This document shows positions 25,714 through 34,644 of a stretch of 64,000 nucleotides of DNA, in pieces (the stretch's first letter is position 1; each line of letters begins with the position of its first letter). Under the pieces are notes generated by a model. It saw only the letters and a program-made list of their open reading frames with translations, was not told where the DNA came from and did no database searches. The stretch lies in the NCBI RefSeq assembly GCF_016901855.1, contig NZ_JACJKY010000006.1, positions 90,734-154,733 of the forward strand, in the 5' to 3' direction. The translations under genes and the position numbers were made by a program. The DNA comes from Merdimmobilis hominis (lineage in GTDB: Bacteria > Bacillota > Clostridia > Oscillospirales > Ruminococcaceae).

Positions 25714-26154
25714 TTAGTGCTCACAACCGCAGCCACAGCCGCAATCTTCGTCATCTTCACAGCCGCAGTCGCAGCCGTCAAAATCAAACTCCAGTTTTTC
25801 GCCGCAGTTCGGGCAATTGGTGTTGCCTTCGAGCAGCATGTCCTCGTCGAGATAGATTTCGTCGCCGCAGTTCGGACAGGTCACTTCATAAAGATCGCCG
25901 TCGCAGCAATCTTCATCGTCGTCCTCGTCTTCGTCGCCGTAAAAATCCTCTTCCAAGGAACCCAGATCTTCATCGATGATGTCAAGCAGTTCTGCCTGCT
26001 CATCTGCAGCTTCTTCGATCTCAGCAATTTCTGCTGCCATGTCATCGAGAACGTCAACAATCGCGAGCAGCAATTTGCCTTCGCTTGTCGATTTGTCGAT
26101 ATTCAGGCCTTCTGCAAGACCTTTCAGATAAGAAACGCTTTCGCCCATGCTCAT
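25714..26154 (-). CDS. CD1247-type acidic zinc-ribbon protein
   Basis: A 146-residue protein. The N-terminal helical part (MSMGESVSYLKGLAEGLNID) resembles the CD1247 N-terminal domain of clostridia. A strongly acidic stretch and a zinc ribbon (CPNCGDE, CPNCGEKLEF) follow, then a Cys/Gly/Asp tail ending GCGCGCEH that could bind metal. The start at 26154 is used because AAAGG lies 9 bases upstream. It follows efp after 45 bases and is probably cotranscribed. Function is unknown. Confidence 0.78.
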   Translation of the reverse strand: MSMGESVSYLKGLAEGLNIDKSTSEGKLLLAIVDVLDDMAAEIAEIEEAADEQAELLDIIDEDLGSLEEDFYGDEDEDDDEDCCDGDLYEVTCPNCGDEIYLDEDMLLEGNTNCPNCGEKLEFDFDGCDCGCEDDEDCGCGCGCEH

Positions 26155-26199
26155 GTGATTCATCCTTTCTTATTTTGATGATTTCCAAAAAGAAACGAC

Positions 26200-26757
26200 T
26201 TATGCGCGCTCCATGTATTCGCCGGTTCTGGTGTCAATGCGGATCATTTCACCCTCATTGATGAACAGCGGAACGCGGATTTCTGCACCGGTTTCCAGAG
26301 TTGCCGGTTTGGTTGCGTTTGTTGCAGTGTCGCCTTTGACACCCGGCTCTGTGTGTGCAACTTCGAGTTCAACAAAGGTCGGCGGCTCAACACCGAAGAC
26401 ATTGCCTTTGTAGGACAGGATTTTGCACTCCATGTTCTCTTTTACGAATTTGAAATTATCGCCCAGTTTGTGGGAATCGATCGGCTCCTGCTCATATGTT
26501 TCATTGTCCATGAAGTAGTACAGGTCGCCATCCTGATACAGATACTGCATCTCACGACGCTCAATGTATGCAGTCGGGAATTTATCGGTCGGGTTAAAGG
26601 TTTTGTCGGTTACCGCACCGCTGATGACGTTGCGGATTTTTGTGCGGACAAAAGCCGCGCCTTTTCCCGGTTTTACGTGCTGAAACTCGATGATCTGATA
26701 GACGTCGCCGTCCATATCAAAAGTCATGCCGTTTCTGAAATCTCCTGCTGTTACCAT
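26200..26757 (-). CDS. efp: Translation elongation factor P
   Basis: A 185-residue three-domain EF-P that relieves ribosome stalling at proline runs. The loop PGKGAAF carries Lys32, the residue modified or used unmodified at the peptidyl-transferase centre. Family landmarks are [10 protein letters not shown] and the end [26 protein letters not shown] lies 8 bases before the ATG. Confidence 0.96.
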   Translation of the reverse strand: MVTAGDFRNGMTFDMDGDVYQIIEFQHVKPGKGAAFVRTKIRNVISGAVTDKTFNPTDKFPTAYIERREMQYLYQDGDLYYFMDNETYEQEPIDSHKLGDNFKFVKENMECKILSYKGNVFGVEPPTFVELEVAHTEPGVKGDTATNATKPATLETGAEIRVPLFINEGEMIRIDTRTGEYMERA

Positions 26758-26803
26758 AAATGTACCTCCAAGTTACATGACAAGTCAGTTTGTTCTATTC
26801 AAT

Positions 26804-26832
26804 AGTTTACCGTATCCTGCATAAAATTTCAA
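26804..26832 (-). promoter_or_regulatory. Putative sigma-A promoter of efp
   Basis: Minus-strand TTGAAA and TAAACT, 17 bases apart, about 47 bases before efp. Moderate match. Confidence 0.55.
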
Positions 26833-26857
26833 TAGGAAAAATCAAAATTTTGCGTTC

Positions 26858-27928
26858 TTACAGGATAATGAGTTCTTTTTTGCTGTGGGTGAGTCCCTCT
26901 GCACCGGTTTCGGTGATTAAGATCATATCCTCAATGCGCACGCCGAATTCGCCCGGAAGATAAATGCCCGGCTCAACCGTCATGATGACGCCCGGCTTGA
27001 TGATCTCTGTGCAGGCAGGCGAAAAACGCGGCTCTTCATGGATGAACAGACCAAGCGAATGGCCGAGTCCGTGGCCGAATTTGCCTGCATAGCCGTTTTG
27101 GTCAATGTAATCGCGTGCAATTTTGTCAATCTCAGCATATGTTTTGCCCGGTGCTGCTGCCTCTGCCGCCATCAAATGCGCGGTAAGCACGGTATCATAG
27201 ACATGACGCTGTTTATCGGTCACAAAGCCGACTGCAACAGTACGGGTCATATCACTGCAATAACCGTCATAGGAAGCGCCGAAATCCATTGTGATAAAGT
27301 CGCCGGCTTCCACTTTTTTGTCGGTCGGCACACCGTGCGGCATCGAGCTGTTGACACCCGAAACAGCAATCGTTTCAAATGCCAGTCCCGAAGCGCCCTG
27401 CTTTCTCATATGATATTCCATCTCGAGTGCAATGTCGCGTTCGCTCACACCCGGTTTGATATACGAAAGAATATGCGAAAACGTGTCGTCGGTGATTGCC
27501 TGTGCGCGTTTGATTGCCTCGACTTCCTGCGGGGATTTAAACGAACGCAGCAGATTCACTTCATTGCTCAGCCGGTCGTCGGCAAGCAGTGTAAGCGACG
27601 GCATTTTCTCCGCATAACGATGGTAATCCGAAAGCGTCATTGTCTCGGTTTCCACAGCAATACGGCTTGCCTTTTCCTCTGCGAAAAATGCCGCAGCCTG
27701 CTCGCACAGATTTCCCTGCAGCAATACCGGAAAATCGGTGATGACTTTCTGTGCTTTTTCGATATAACGCGAGTCAATAATGAACTGTGCGTGTTCGCGG
27801 GTGAACAGCAATGTGCCTGCCGAAGACTTCATTCCCGTCAGATACCGGCGGTTTAAGTCGGAAGTAATCATTGCACCGTCCACATCATCGGGCAGACGGC
27901 TCATCAGTTTTTTTAATGCTTCTGTCAT
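26858..27928 (-). CDS. M24 family Xaa-Pro aminopeptidase/dipeptidase
   Basis: A 356-residue metallopeptidase that cleaves X-Pro bonds. It has a creatinase-like N-terminal domain (LNRRYLTGMKSSAGTLLF) and the pita-bread catalytic domain. Metal ligands are visible in FITMDFGASYDGYCSDMTRT, GHGLGHSLGLFIHE, TVEPGIYLPGEFGVRIED. The ATG at 27928 is chosen because it forms an ATGA overlap with the yqeG stop; a frame to 27946 also exists. It could be PepQ, PepP or YpdF type. Confidence 0.92.
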   Translation of the reverse strand: MTEALKKLMSRLPDDVDGAMITSDLNRRYLTGMKSSAGTLLFTREHAQFIIDSRYIEKAQKVITDFPVLLQGNLCEQAAAFFAEEKASRIAVETETMTLSDYHRYAEKMPSLTLLADDRLSNEVNLLRSFKSPQEVEAIKRAQAITDDTFSHILSYIKPGVSERDIALEMEYHMRKQGASGLAFETIAVSGVNSSMPHGVPTDKKVEAGDFITMDFGASYDGYCSDMTRTVAVGFVTDKQRHVYDTVLTAHLMAAEAAAPGKTYAEIDKIARDYIDQNGYAGKFGHGLGHSLGLFIHEEPRFSPACTEIIKPGVIMTVEPGIYLPGEFGVRIEDMILITETGAEGLTHSKKELIIL

Positions 27929-28464
27929 TTTTGCTTCATCTCCCATTTGGATTGATACGGTTTTAAAAGTGCGCGTTTTCTGTAATACGCGCGGATGTGA
28001 ATCGTTTCAAGCGTACGCCGAACTTTAAATGTCACGCCGGTTTCCTCAAGCATCGGACAAACAAGCACCGTGAACATGCCTTTTAAATTGCCGCCCACAA
28101 TGTCGGTATAAATCTGATCACCGACGACGCCAATCTCCTGTACAGGCAGACCGAGCGCTTTCTGTGCTTTGGAAAACCCGATTGTCAGCGGTTTATAGCC
28201 GGGTGCAACAAAATCAAGTCCGAGATTTTTTGCAAACGGTGCGACTCGTTCCGGATAGTTGTTCGACACAATGATAAGCCGGATATCGCTTTCTTTCATT
28301 GCAGAAATCCACGCCTGTACATCGGCACGCAGCATCTGGCTGTTGTGGAGTGTTAGTGTGTTATCCACATCAAGGATCAGTCCTTTTAAGCCGTTTGCGC
28401 GCAAAAATGCCTGATCAATGCGCGTGACATCTTTTAAAATGACGTTCGGTTGAAAAACAGACAT
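27925..28464 (-). CDS. yqeG: YqeG family HAD-IIIA phosphatase
   Basis: A 179-residue HAD-superfamily protein (LILDVDNTLTLHN with Asp32/Asp34; IIVSNNYPERV; GDQIYTDIVGGNLKG). It is a predicted phosphatase conserved across Firmicutes and related to mitochondrial PTPMT1/GEP4-type phosphatidylglycerophosphate phosphatases, which is suggestive only. GGGAGG precedes the ATG. It overlaps the M24 peptidase gene. Confidence 0.9.
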   Translation of the reverse strand: MSVFQPNVILKDVTRIDQAFLRANGLKGLILDVDNTLTLHNSQMLRADVQAWISAMKESDIRLIIVSNNYPERVAPFAKNLGLDFVAPGYKPLTIGFSKAQKALGLPVQEIGVVGDQIYTDIVGGNLKGMFTVLVCPMLEETGVTFKVRRTLETIHIRAYYRKRALLKPYQSKWEMKQK

Positions 28465-28485
28465 AACATCCTCCCGAAATAAACG

Positions 28486-28511
28486 AAAAAGCGAGCCTAC
28501 GCCCGCTTTTT
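28486..28511 (-). terminator. Terminator after rpsU
   Basis: AAAAAGCGGGC pairs with GCTCGCTTTTT around GTAG on the minus strand, 16 bases after the rpsU stop. It separates rpsU from yqeG. Confidence 0.85.
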
Positions 28512-28526
28512 CTTTCTTACAAACAC

Positions 28527-28703
28527 TTATCTATATTTGCGTTTCCGTGCAGCCTCAGACTTCTTTTTCCGTCTTACAGAAGGCTTTTCATAGTGTTCTC
28601 TTTTGCGAACCTCAGCCAACACACCGGACTTAACACAAGATCTTTTAAATCTTCTGAGCGCGCTGTCGAGAGACTCATTTTCTTTTACACGAACTTCTGA
28701 CAC
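28527..28703 (-). CDS. rpsU: 30S ribosomal protein S21
   Basis: A 58-residue basic protein beginning at GTG 28703 with GGGAGG 7 bases upstream. It reads [19 protein letters not shown], then [21 protein letters not shown], the standard Firmicutes S21. S21 joins late to the 30S platform and aids initiation. It has its own promoter (28762-28791) and terminator, so it is monocistronic in the gap after leuS. Confidence 0.96.
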   Translation of the reverse strand: MSEVRVKENESLDSALRRFKRSCVKSGVLAEVRKREHYEKPSVRRKKKSEAARKRKYR

Positions 28704-28761
28704 TTTATTCCCTCCCTTTGCCGCATAGGCAGAGGTTTACAATCTATATTGCAACGAATTT

Positions 28762-28791
28762 ATTATATCAAATTCGCACTACGATTGTCAA
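28762..28791 (-). promoter_or_regulatory. Sigma-A promoter of rpsU
   Basis: Perfect TTGACA and TATAAT on the minus strand, 18 bases apart, 59 bases before the GTG start. Confidence 0.8.
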
Positions 28792-28820
28792 GCTTTTTCC
28801 AAAAAGTACGAAGATGAATT

Positions 28821-31226
28821 TTATCGAACGACAAAATTGACGAGTTTTCCCGGAACAACGATCTCTTTGACGATCTGTTTGCCCTCCATCGCCTGCTGCA
28901 TTTTCTCGTTTTCTTTTGCGAGTGCAGCCATCTCCTCTTTGGAAGCGTTTGCATCCACTTCGACTTTCGCTTTGATCTTGCCGTTGACCTGCAGCACGAT
29001 CTCCACGGTTGCCGCTTTGCATTTTGCCTCGTCATAGGAAGGCCATGCCTGCTCGTTGAGCATGCCGTCAAAGCCCTGAAGCTCATACAGCTCTTCAGTG
29101 ATGTGCGGTGCAAACGGATTCAAGAGGATGAGCAAGGTGCGGTAATCCGCTTTTGTGAGGCTTCCTGCATCCTGAATATCATTTAACAGCGCCATCATTG
29201 CGGCGATTGCTGTGTTGAATTTGAGATTTTCGATATCCTCGCTGACTTTTTTGATCGTCTTGTGAATCGAAGATTCGATTTTCGGCGAATAGGCATCACC
29301 CTCGCAGACGATATCCTGCAAGTTCCAGACACGATCAAGGAAGCGTTTGCATCCGCGCAGACTGGTGTCTTTCCACGGTGCAGCTTTTTCAAAGTCACCG
29401 ATGAACATTTCGTAAAGACGCATGGTATCTGCGCCGTATTCGTTGACAACGTCATCCGGATTGACGACATTGCCGCGGGATTTACTCATTTTCTCGCCGT
29501 TTTCGCCGAGAATCATGCCGTGGCTTGTACGTTTTGCATACGGTTCTTTGCAGCTGACGACACCGATATCATACAGGAATTTATGCCAGAACCGGGAGTA
29601 GAGCAAGTGCAGTGTGGTATGCTCCATACCGCCGTTGTACCAGTCAACCGGCAGCCAGTAATCGAGCGCTTCTTTTGCAGCCAGTGCCGACACGTTGTTC
29701 GGATCACAGTAGCGCAGGAAGTACCACGACGAACCAGCCCACTGCGGCATCGTATCGGTTTCGCGTTTTGCCGGGCCGCCGCAGCACGGACAGGTGGTGT
29801 TCACAAAGCTGTCGAGCTTCGAAAGCGGTGACTGACCGTCGTCGGTCGGCTCAAACGACTCGAGCTCCGGCAGCATCAGCGGCAGTTCTTCTTCCGGAAC
29901 CGGAACGAATCCGCATTTTTCACAGTGTACGATCGGAATCGGCTCACCCCAGTAACGCTGACGGGAGAAGACCCAGTCACGGAGTTTAAAGTTCACTTTC
30001 GGATGACCGATGCCGTTTTCCTCGAGCCAAGCAATGATTTTTTTCTTTGCTTCCTCGACGCTCAAGCCATTAAGCATACCGGAGTTGACCATCACGCCGG
30101 TTGCACAGTCGGTGAACGCCTCTTTTTCGATATCGCCGCCTGCAACAACTTCGATGATCGGCAGGTTGAATGCCTTTGCAAAGTCATAGTCACGGGTATC
30201 GTGCGCCGGAACTGCCATGATGGCACCGGTGCCGTAGCTCATCAGGACATAGTCCGAAATGAAGATCGGAATTTCTTTTTCGTTGACCGGGTTGATCGCA
30301 CGGATGCCCTGAATCTCAACGCCTGTTTTATCTTTTGCGATCTCACTGCGTTCAAAATCGGATTTTTTCGCTGCCGCTTCCTGATATGCAGAGATTTCGT
30401 CCATATTTTTGATAAGATCTGCTTTTTCGCGGATCATCGGGTGCTCCGGCGAAATAACCATATAAGTCGCACCGAACAGCGTATCCGGACGGGTGGTATA
30501 AACAGTCAGTGTATCGCCGGCAGTCGTTTTAAAGTTGACTTCTGCACCGGTCGAACGGCCGATCCAGTTTTTCTGCGAAACTTTGACGCGTTCGATGTAA
30601 TCAACGTCATCAAGATCGTCGATCAAGCGCTGTGCATATTCGGTGATTTTTAACATCCACTGGCTTTTAACCTTGTGTACGACTTCGCCGCCGCAGCGCT
30701 CGCAGACGCCGTTGACGACTTCTTCGTTTGCCAAAACGACTTTACAGGATGTACACCAGTTGACGTTCATTTCGCTTTTGTATGCCAGACCGTGCTTAAA
30801 CAGCTGCAAAAAGATCCACTGGGTCCATTTGTAATATGCCGGGTCGGTGGTATTGATTTCGCGGCTCCAGTCAAATGACAGACCGAGCGACTGAATCTGC
30901 TCTTTAAAATGCGCCACGTTTTTGGCTGTGACGATCTCCGGATGGATGTGATTTTTCATCGCATAGTTCTCGGTCGGCAAGCCGAATGCGTCCCATCCCA
31001 TCGGATACAGCACGTTATAGCCCTCTAAACGGCGTTTTCTTGACACGATGTCAAGTGCTGTGTACGGACGCGGATGTCCGACGTGCAGGCCCTGTCCCGA
31101 CGGATACGGAAATTCCACCAGCGCATAATATTTCGGCTTTGAATAGTCGTTTTCTGCGCGGAATGTCTGTTTTTCTTCCCAGATTTTCTGCCATTTTGAC
31201 TCAATGGCTTTAAAATCATATTTCAT
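28821..31226 (-). CDS. leuS: Leucyl-tRNA synthetase
   Basis: An 801-residue class I synthetase charging tRNA-Leu. The HIGH-type motif is HVGH (48-51) after [21 protein letters not shown] is present. An editing domain ([31 protein letters not shown]) and a zinc-binding insertion ([16 protein letters not shown]) are visible, with a C-terminal anticodon domain ending FVVR. AAGGAG lies 11 bases before the ATG. No leucine T-box precedes it, unlike the leuACDB operon; it ends a long housekeeping cluster. Confidence 0.97.
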   Translation of the reverse strand: MKYDFKAIESKWQKIWEEKQTFRAENDYSKPKYYALVEFPYPSGQGLHVGHPRPYTALDIVSRKRRLEGYNVLYPMGWDAFGLPTENYAMKNHIHPEIVTAKNVAHFKEQIQSLGLSFDWSREINTTDPAYYKWTQWIFLQLFKHGLAYKSEMNVNWCTSCKVVLANEEVVNGVCERCGGEVVHKVKSQWMLKITEYAQRLIDDLDDVDYIERVKVSQKNWIGRSTGAEVNFKTTAGDTLTVYTTRPDTLFGATYMVISPEHPMIREKADLIKNMDEISAYQEAAAKKSDFERSEIAKDKTGVEIQGIRAINPVNEKEIPIFISDYVLMSYGTGAIMAVPAHDTRDYDFAKAFNLPIIEVVAGGDIEKEAFTDCATGVMVNSGMLNGLSVEEAKKKIIAWLEENGIGHPKVNFKLRDWVFSRQRYWGEPIPIVHCEKCGFVPVPEEELPLMLPELESFEPTDDGQSPLSKLDSFVNTTCPCCGGPAKRETDTMPQWAGSSWYFLRYCDPNNVSALAAKEALDYWLPVDWYNGGMEHTTLHLLYSRFWHKFLYDIGVVSCKEPYAKRTSHGMILGENGEKMSKSRGNVVNPDDVVNEYGADTMRLYEMFIGDFEKAAPWKDTSLRGCKRFLDRVWNLQDIVCEGDAYSPKIESSIHKTIKKVSEDIENLKFNTAIAAMMALLNDIQDAGSLTKADYRTLLILLNPFAPHITEELYELQGFDGMLNEQAWPSYDEAKCKAATVEIVLQVNGKIKAKVEVDANASKEEMAALAKENEKMQQAMEGKQIVKEIVVPGKLVNFVVR

Positions 31227-31254
31227 TTGACCCCATACTCCTTACTGCTGTTTG

Positions 31255-31617
31255 TTATTCTTCGATTCCCAGAATCTCTTTCACGTCAAGCCGTGTGCCG
31301 TCCGACCACAGTTTTTCCAAATTATAATAGCTGCGGGACGGTTCGTGGAAGATATGAACAATGACATCGATGTAATCGAGAATAATCCAGTTTGCTGTCT
31401 GATACCCTTCCACACTTTTGGGCAGACGGCCTTCTTGTTTTAACTGATACTCCACCTCGTCGGCAAGCGCACGGACGTGTGTGGTGTTGTCCGCCGATGC
31501 GATGACAAAATAGTCGCCGAGGATGGTGACGTCATGCACCCGGATTGCTTCAATCTGATCGGCTTTTTTATTGTCGAGGATTTCGATAATCCGTTTGGTC
31601 AGTGCTAAAGAATCCAT
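31255..31617 (-). CDS. rsfS: Ribosomal silencing factor RsfS
   Basis: A 120-residue RsfS/YbeB protein that binds L14 on the 50S subunit and blocks subunit joining in starvation. Family features are ILGDYFVIASADNTTHVRALADEV and WIILDYIDVIVHIFHEPSRSYYNLEKLW. GGAGG lies before the ATG. It is in the usual nadD-yqeK-rsfS order. Confidence 0.95.
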   Translation of the reverse strand: MDSLALTKRIIEILDNKKADQIEAIRVHDVTILGDYFVIASADNTTHVRALADEVEYQLKQEGRLPKSVEGYQTANWIILDYIDVIVHIFHEPSRSYYNLEKLWSDGTRLDVKEILGIEE

Positions 31618-31632
31618 TGATGTTCCTCCGTT

Positions 31633-32211
31633 TTATTTGTTTGCCGCCGAAAGCTGTTCGCACAATTCATTATAGCAGTCAATTGAATCGAACGCAATCG
31701 GAAGCGATTGTTTTACCAGTTTTTTGATCGTGAAGCGCTGCGCATAAAGCAATACGCCATTTAGATCGGAAAATGCGCGTTCACGCAGTTCTTCCGCTTC
31801 TTTGTAGGTTCTGTCATAGGACACGACATCGGCAACATATACGATTTTTTCGAGCAGGCTCATGCCGCGGCGGCCGGTTGTATGATACCGGATTGCGTTG
31901 AGCACGTCCTCATCTGTCACCGAAAACCATTTAGGCACCGTTAAAAACGCTGTGATGCCGTGATAGACATTCGGATTAGCCAGCAAAGAAGTATCATTGA
32001 TTATACCAGATTCTTTGAGGATTGTAAACTGCACATCGGCAGGAATTTCCTTGGCAATATCGTGTAAAAGACCTGCCGCCTTTGCCGCGGTCACATCCGC
32101 GCCGTATACTTCGGCCAGTTCGCCGGACAGCCGTGCGACTGCGAGCGTATGTTCATATCGCTTTTTTGAAAGTGCTTTTTGTGCCGCCTGTTCAAACTTT
32201 AAAAGATCCGT
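31633..32211 (-). CDS. yqeK: YqeK-like HD-domain hydrolase (diadenosine tetraphosphatase), non-canonical start
   Basis: The HD phosphohydrolase splits Ap4A to ADP. The HD pair lies in LLHDIAKE, and the first metal His in KKRYEHTLAVARLS. The first ordinary start codon (GTG 32094) lies after that His and would remove it. The frame stays open to a TGA just upstream, and AAGGAGG (32220-32226) is 8 bases before an in-frame ACG at 32211, giving 192 residues of normal family length. So the start is either ACG or a base change from ATG. It follows nadD by 14 bases. Confidence 0.82.
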   Translation of the reverse strand, partial: TDLLKFEQAAQKALSKKRYEHTLAVARLSGELAEVYGADVTAAKAAGLLHDIAKEIPADVQFTILKESGIINDTSLLANPNVYHGITAFLTVPKWFSVTDEDVLNAIRYHTTGRRGMSLLEKIVYVADVVSYDRTYKEAEELRERAFSDLNGVLLYAQRFTIKKLVKQSLPIAFDSIDCYNELCEQLSAANK

Positions 32212-32225
32212 CTTCGCCGCCTCCT

Positions 32226-32825
32226 TTATTCATAGAGATGATGTTCCTTGATATACGAGAGCACCGCCGGCGGAACATGCGGCGACGTACCGGTTTCTTT
32301 GATGTTCTTGCGCACCTCGGTGGACGAAACGGGAATTTCCTCGACCGGCAGAATCAGAATCCGTTGTGCATAGCGCAAAAGCGGTTCGCGGTCACTGCAA
32401 AGTGCGGTATATTCATCTTTTTCCCGTGCGCCGGCGACAAGTGTTGCCAATGTGAGGATTTCCTCGAAGCAGTACCACTTGTCAAACGACGAAAGCATAT
32501 CCGAACCGACAAGCAGAAAAAGCTGTGCATCCGGAAATGCAGTGTGAATTTCCCGCAGGGTATCGACTGTATAGCTTTTGCCCTGCCGTTTCTGTTCGAT
32601 ATCACTCACTTCAACGGCTTTTTCGCTTTTGAATGCAAGTGAAAGCATCGCCATGCGGTCTTTTCCGGAAGCTAATTCCTTTGCCTGCTTATGCGGCGGC
32701 ACATTTGCGGGAATCACGATCATCCGGTCGAGCGAAAGCGCGTCGATACACTGGCGGCACAAACTCACATGCCCGTCATGCACGGGATTGAATGTCCCGC
32801 CGTAAATGCCGATTTTCTCGCTCAT
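32226..32825 (-). CDS. nadD: Nicotinate-nucleotide adenylyltransferase
   Basis: A 199-residue enzyme joining nicotinate mononucleotide and ATP to deamido-NAD. The nucleotidyltransferase motif GGTFNPVHDGHV lies at the N terminus and ISSTxxR appears as PVSSTEVRKNI. It overlaps yhbY by 4 bases (ATGA) and is followed by yqeK, the conserved arrangement. Confidence 0.95.
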   Translation of the reverse strand: MSEKIGIYGGTFNPVHDGHVSLCRQCIDALSLDRMIVIPANVPPHKQAKELASGKDRMAMLSLAFKSEKAVEVSDIEQKRQGKSYTVDTLREIHTAFPDAQLFLLVGSDMLSSFDKWYCFEEILTLATLVAGAREKDEYTALCSDREPLLRYAQRILILPVEEIPVSSTEVRKNIKETGTSPHVPPAVLSYIKEHHLYE

Positions 32826-33115
32826 GCGTCCAAGTCATAAATCGGTTCTTTGTTGTTTCGCTTGTACAACACAAATTTCGAACCGATCACCTGCACGATG
32901 TCGCACTCCGCTGCCTCAGCAAGTTCCTGTGCAGCTTCTCTTGCCGTGAGCAGGCTGTTTTCAAGCACTTTGCCCTTGACAAGCTCACGCGACGGGAATG
33001 CGTCGTTTAACTGTTTTAATACGGTCGGCGTGATGCCGTTTTTGCCGATAATCAAAATCACTTCGAGCGAATTGGCATATTTGCGAAGCGCTGCGCGCTG
33101 TTTTGTCGTAATCAT
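32822..33115 (-). CDS. yhbY: YhbY/YqeI family RNA-binding protein (CRM domain)
   Basis: A 97-residue single CRM-domain protein (TTKQRAALRKYANSLEVILIIGKNGIT, then KVLENSLLTAREAAQELAE). It associates with pre-50S ribosomal particles. It overlaps both rdgB and nadD by 4 bases. Confidence 0.93.
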   Translation of the reverse strand: MITTKQRAALRKYANSLEVILIIGKNGITPTVLKQLNDAFPSRELVKGKVLENSLLTAREAAQELAEAAECDIVQVIGSKFVLYKRNNKEPIYDLDA

Positions 33116-33708
33116 TCGGTTTCTCCTTTTCTCTGCTTTAAGAATGCATCCATTTTTTTAAGCGCCATACCGCGGTGGCTGATGGCGTCTTTTTCTTCCG
33201 GAGTGCATTCTGCCATGCTTTTTTCTCCGACCATGAAGATCGGATCATATCCAAATCCGTTCTCGCCGCGCGGGCCGGTTCCGATTTTGCCCTCGCATGT
33301 ACCGTGGAACGAATAGACTTCATCGTCTGAAAGAACGAGCGAAATCGCACATTCAAACCGCGCGGTGCGCTGTTCATCCGGCACATCTTTAAGCTCTGTA
33401 AGCACCTTTTCATAACGGCCGATATCGTCAAGACCCGGTCCGCCGTAGCGTGCAGAAAACACACCCGGTGCACCGCCCAGTGCATCAACCGAAAGGCCCG
33501 AATCATCCGCCACAGTCGGCAGTCCGCTCAAATCAAACACGGCTTTTGCCTTGATATATGCGTTTCCTCCAAAGGTATCGGCGTTTTCCTCCGCCTCGCA
33601 CACGATGCCTGCATCGCGAAGCGACAGCACGGTATAGCCGTGCGGCTCTAAAATGCGTGTAAACTCCTTGACCTTATGGGCGTTGTTTGTTGCAACGATC
33701 AGTTTCAT
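33112..33708 (-). CDS. rdgB: XTP/dITP diphosphatase (Ham1/RdgB)
   Basis: A 198-residue house-cleaning pyrophosphatase that removes deaminated purine nucleotides. Motifs are [11 protein letters not shown] at the start, [33 protein letters not shown] and [10 protein letters not shown]. It precedes yhbY with a 4-base overlap and follows ftsY after 17 bases. Confidence 0.95.
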   Translation of the reverse strand: MKLIVATNNAHKVKEFTRILEPHGYTVLSLRDAGIVCEAEENADTFGGNAYIKAKAVFDLSGLPTVADDSGLSVDALGGAPGVFSARYGGPGLDDIGRYEKVLTELKDVPDEQRTARFECAISLVLSDDEVYSFHGTCEGKIGTGPRGENGFGYDPIFMVGEKSMAECTPEEKDAISHRGMALKKMDAFLKQRKGETE

Positions 33709-33725
33709 CTGCCTGCACCTCCTGC

Positions 33726-34631
33726 TCAGTCAAACAGTGCGTTCACAAAATCCTGTGCGACAAACGGCTGTAAATCGTCGATCTTTTCGCCCACGCCGAC
33801 GAATTTGACCGGGAGTCCCAGTTCATCTTTGATGGCGATCACGATGCCGCCTTTCGCCGTACCGTCGAGTTTTGTCAGCACGATACCGGTGATGCCTGCG
33901 GTTTCTTTGAATTCGCGTGCCTGATTGACACCGTTTTGACCGGTCGTCGCATCAATGACAAGCAGAATTTCGCGATCGCAGTCGCCTGCCTCGCGGTCGA
34001 TGACACGCGAAATTTTCGCAAGCTCGTCCATCAGGTTTTTCTTGTTGTGAAGCCGTCCCGCTGTATCACAGATAATGAGGTCTGCGCCGCGTGCCTGTCC
34101 GGCTTTGATCGTATCATATACAACCGCGGCAGGATCAGCACCCTCTGCGTGACGAATCATATCAACGCCTGCGCGCTCCGCCCAAATGCCGAGCTGATCG
34201 GCAGCCGCTGCACGGAATGTATCTGCCGCACCGAGGATGACCTTTTTGCCCTGTGCTTTATAATTTGCCGCCAGCTTGCCGATTGTGGTTGTTTTGCCGA
34301 CACCGTTGACGCCGATCATCAGAATGACTGACGGTTTTGTGCTGATATGCATTTCATCCGAACCGGACATCATCTCGGAAATGATCTCTTTGAGCATATC
34401 TTTGATCACAGCCGGATCGGTTGCACCCGTCTTTTTGATACGGCTGCGCAGTTCATCGCAGATTTTCACCGATGTCTGCACGCCGATATCACACAGAATC
34501 AGCGTCTCCTCGAGTTCTTCAAAGAAGTCCTCGTCAATTTTTGTAAACGAATGAATCACCGTTTCCACCCGGCGAATCATCGAATCCTTCGTCTTTTTGA
34601 GTCCGTTTTTAATTTTATCAAAAAAGCCCAT
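33726..34631 (-). CDS. ftsY: Signal recognition particle receptor FtsY
   Basis: A 301-residue SRP GTPase that docks ribosome-SRP complexes at the membrane. A short N domain precedes the G domain with [23 protein letters not shown] and [10 protein letters not shown]. The acidic A domain is absent, as is common in Firmicutes. It follows smc by 13 bases, the classic rnc-smc-ftsY order. Confidence 0.96.
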   Translation of the reverse strand: MGFFDKIKNGLKKTKDSMIRRVETVIHSFTKIDEDFFEELEETLILCDIGVQTSVKICDELRSRIKKTGATDPAVIKDMLKEIISEMMSGSDEMHISTKPSVILMIGVNGVGKTTTIGKLAANYKAQGKKVILGAADTFRAAAADQLGIWAERAGVDMIRHAEGADPAAVVYDTIKAGQARGADLIICDTAGRLHNKKNLMDELAKISRVIDREAGDCDREILLVIDATTGQNGVNQAREFKETAGITGIVLTKLDGTAKGGIVIAIKDELGLPVKFVGVGEKIDDLQPFVAQDFVNALFD

Positions 34632-34644
34632 CTCGCGTCCTCCT

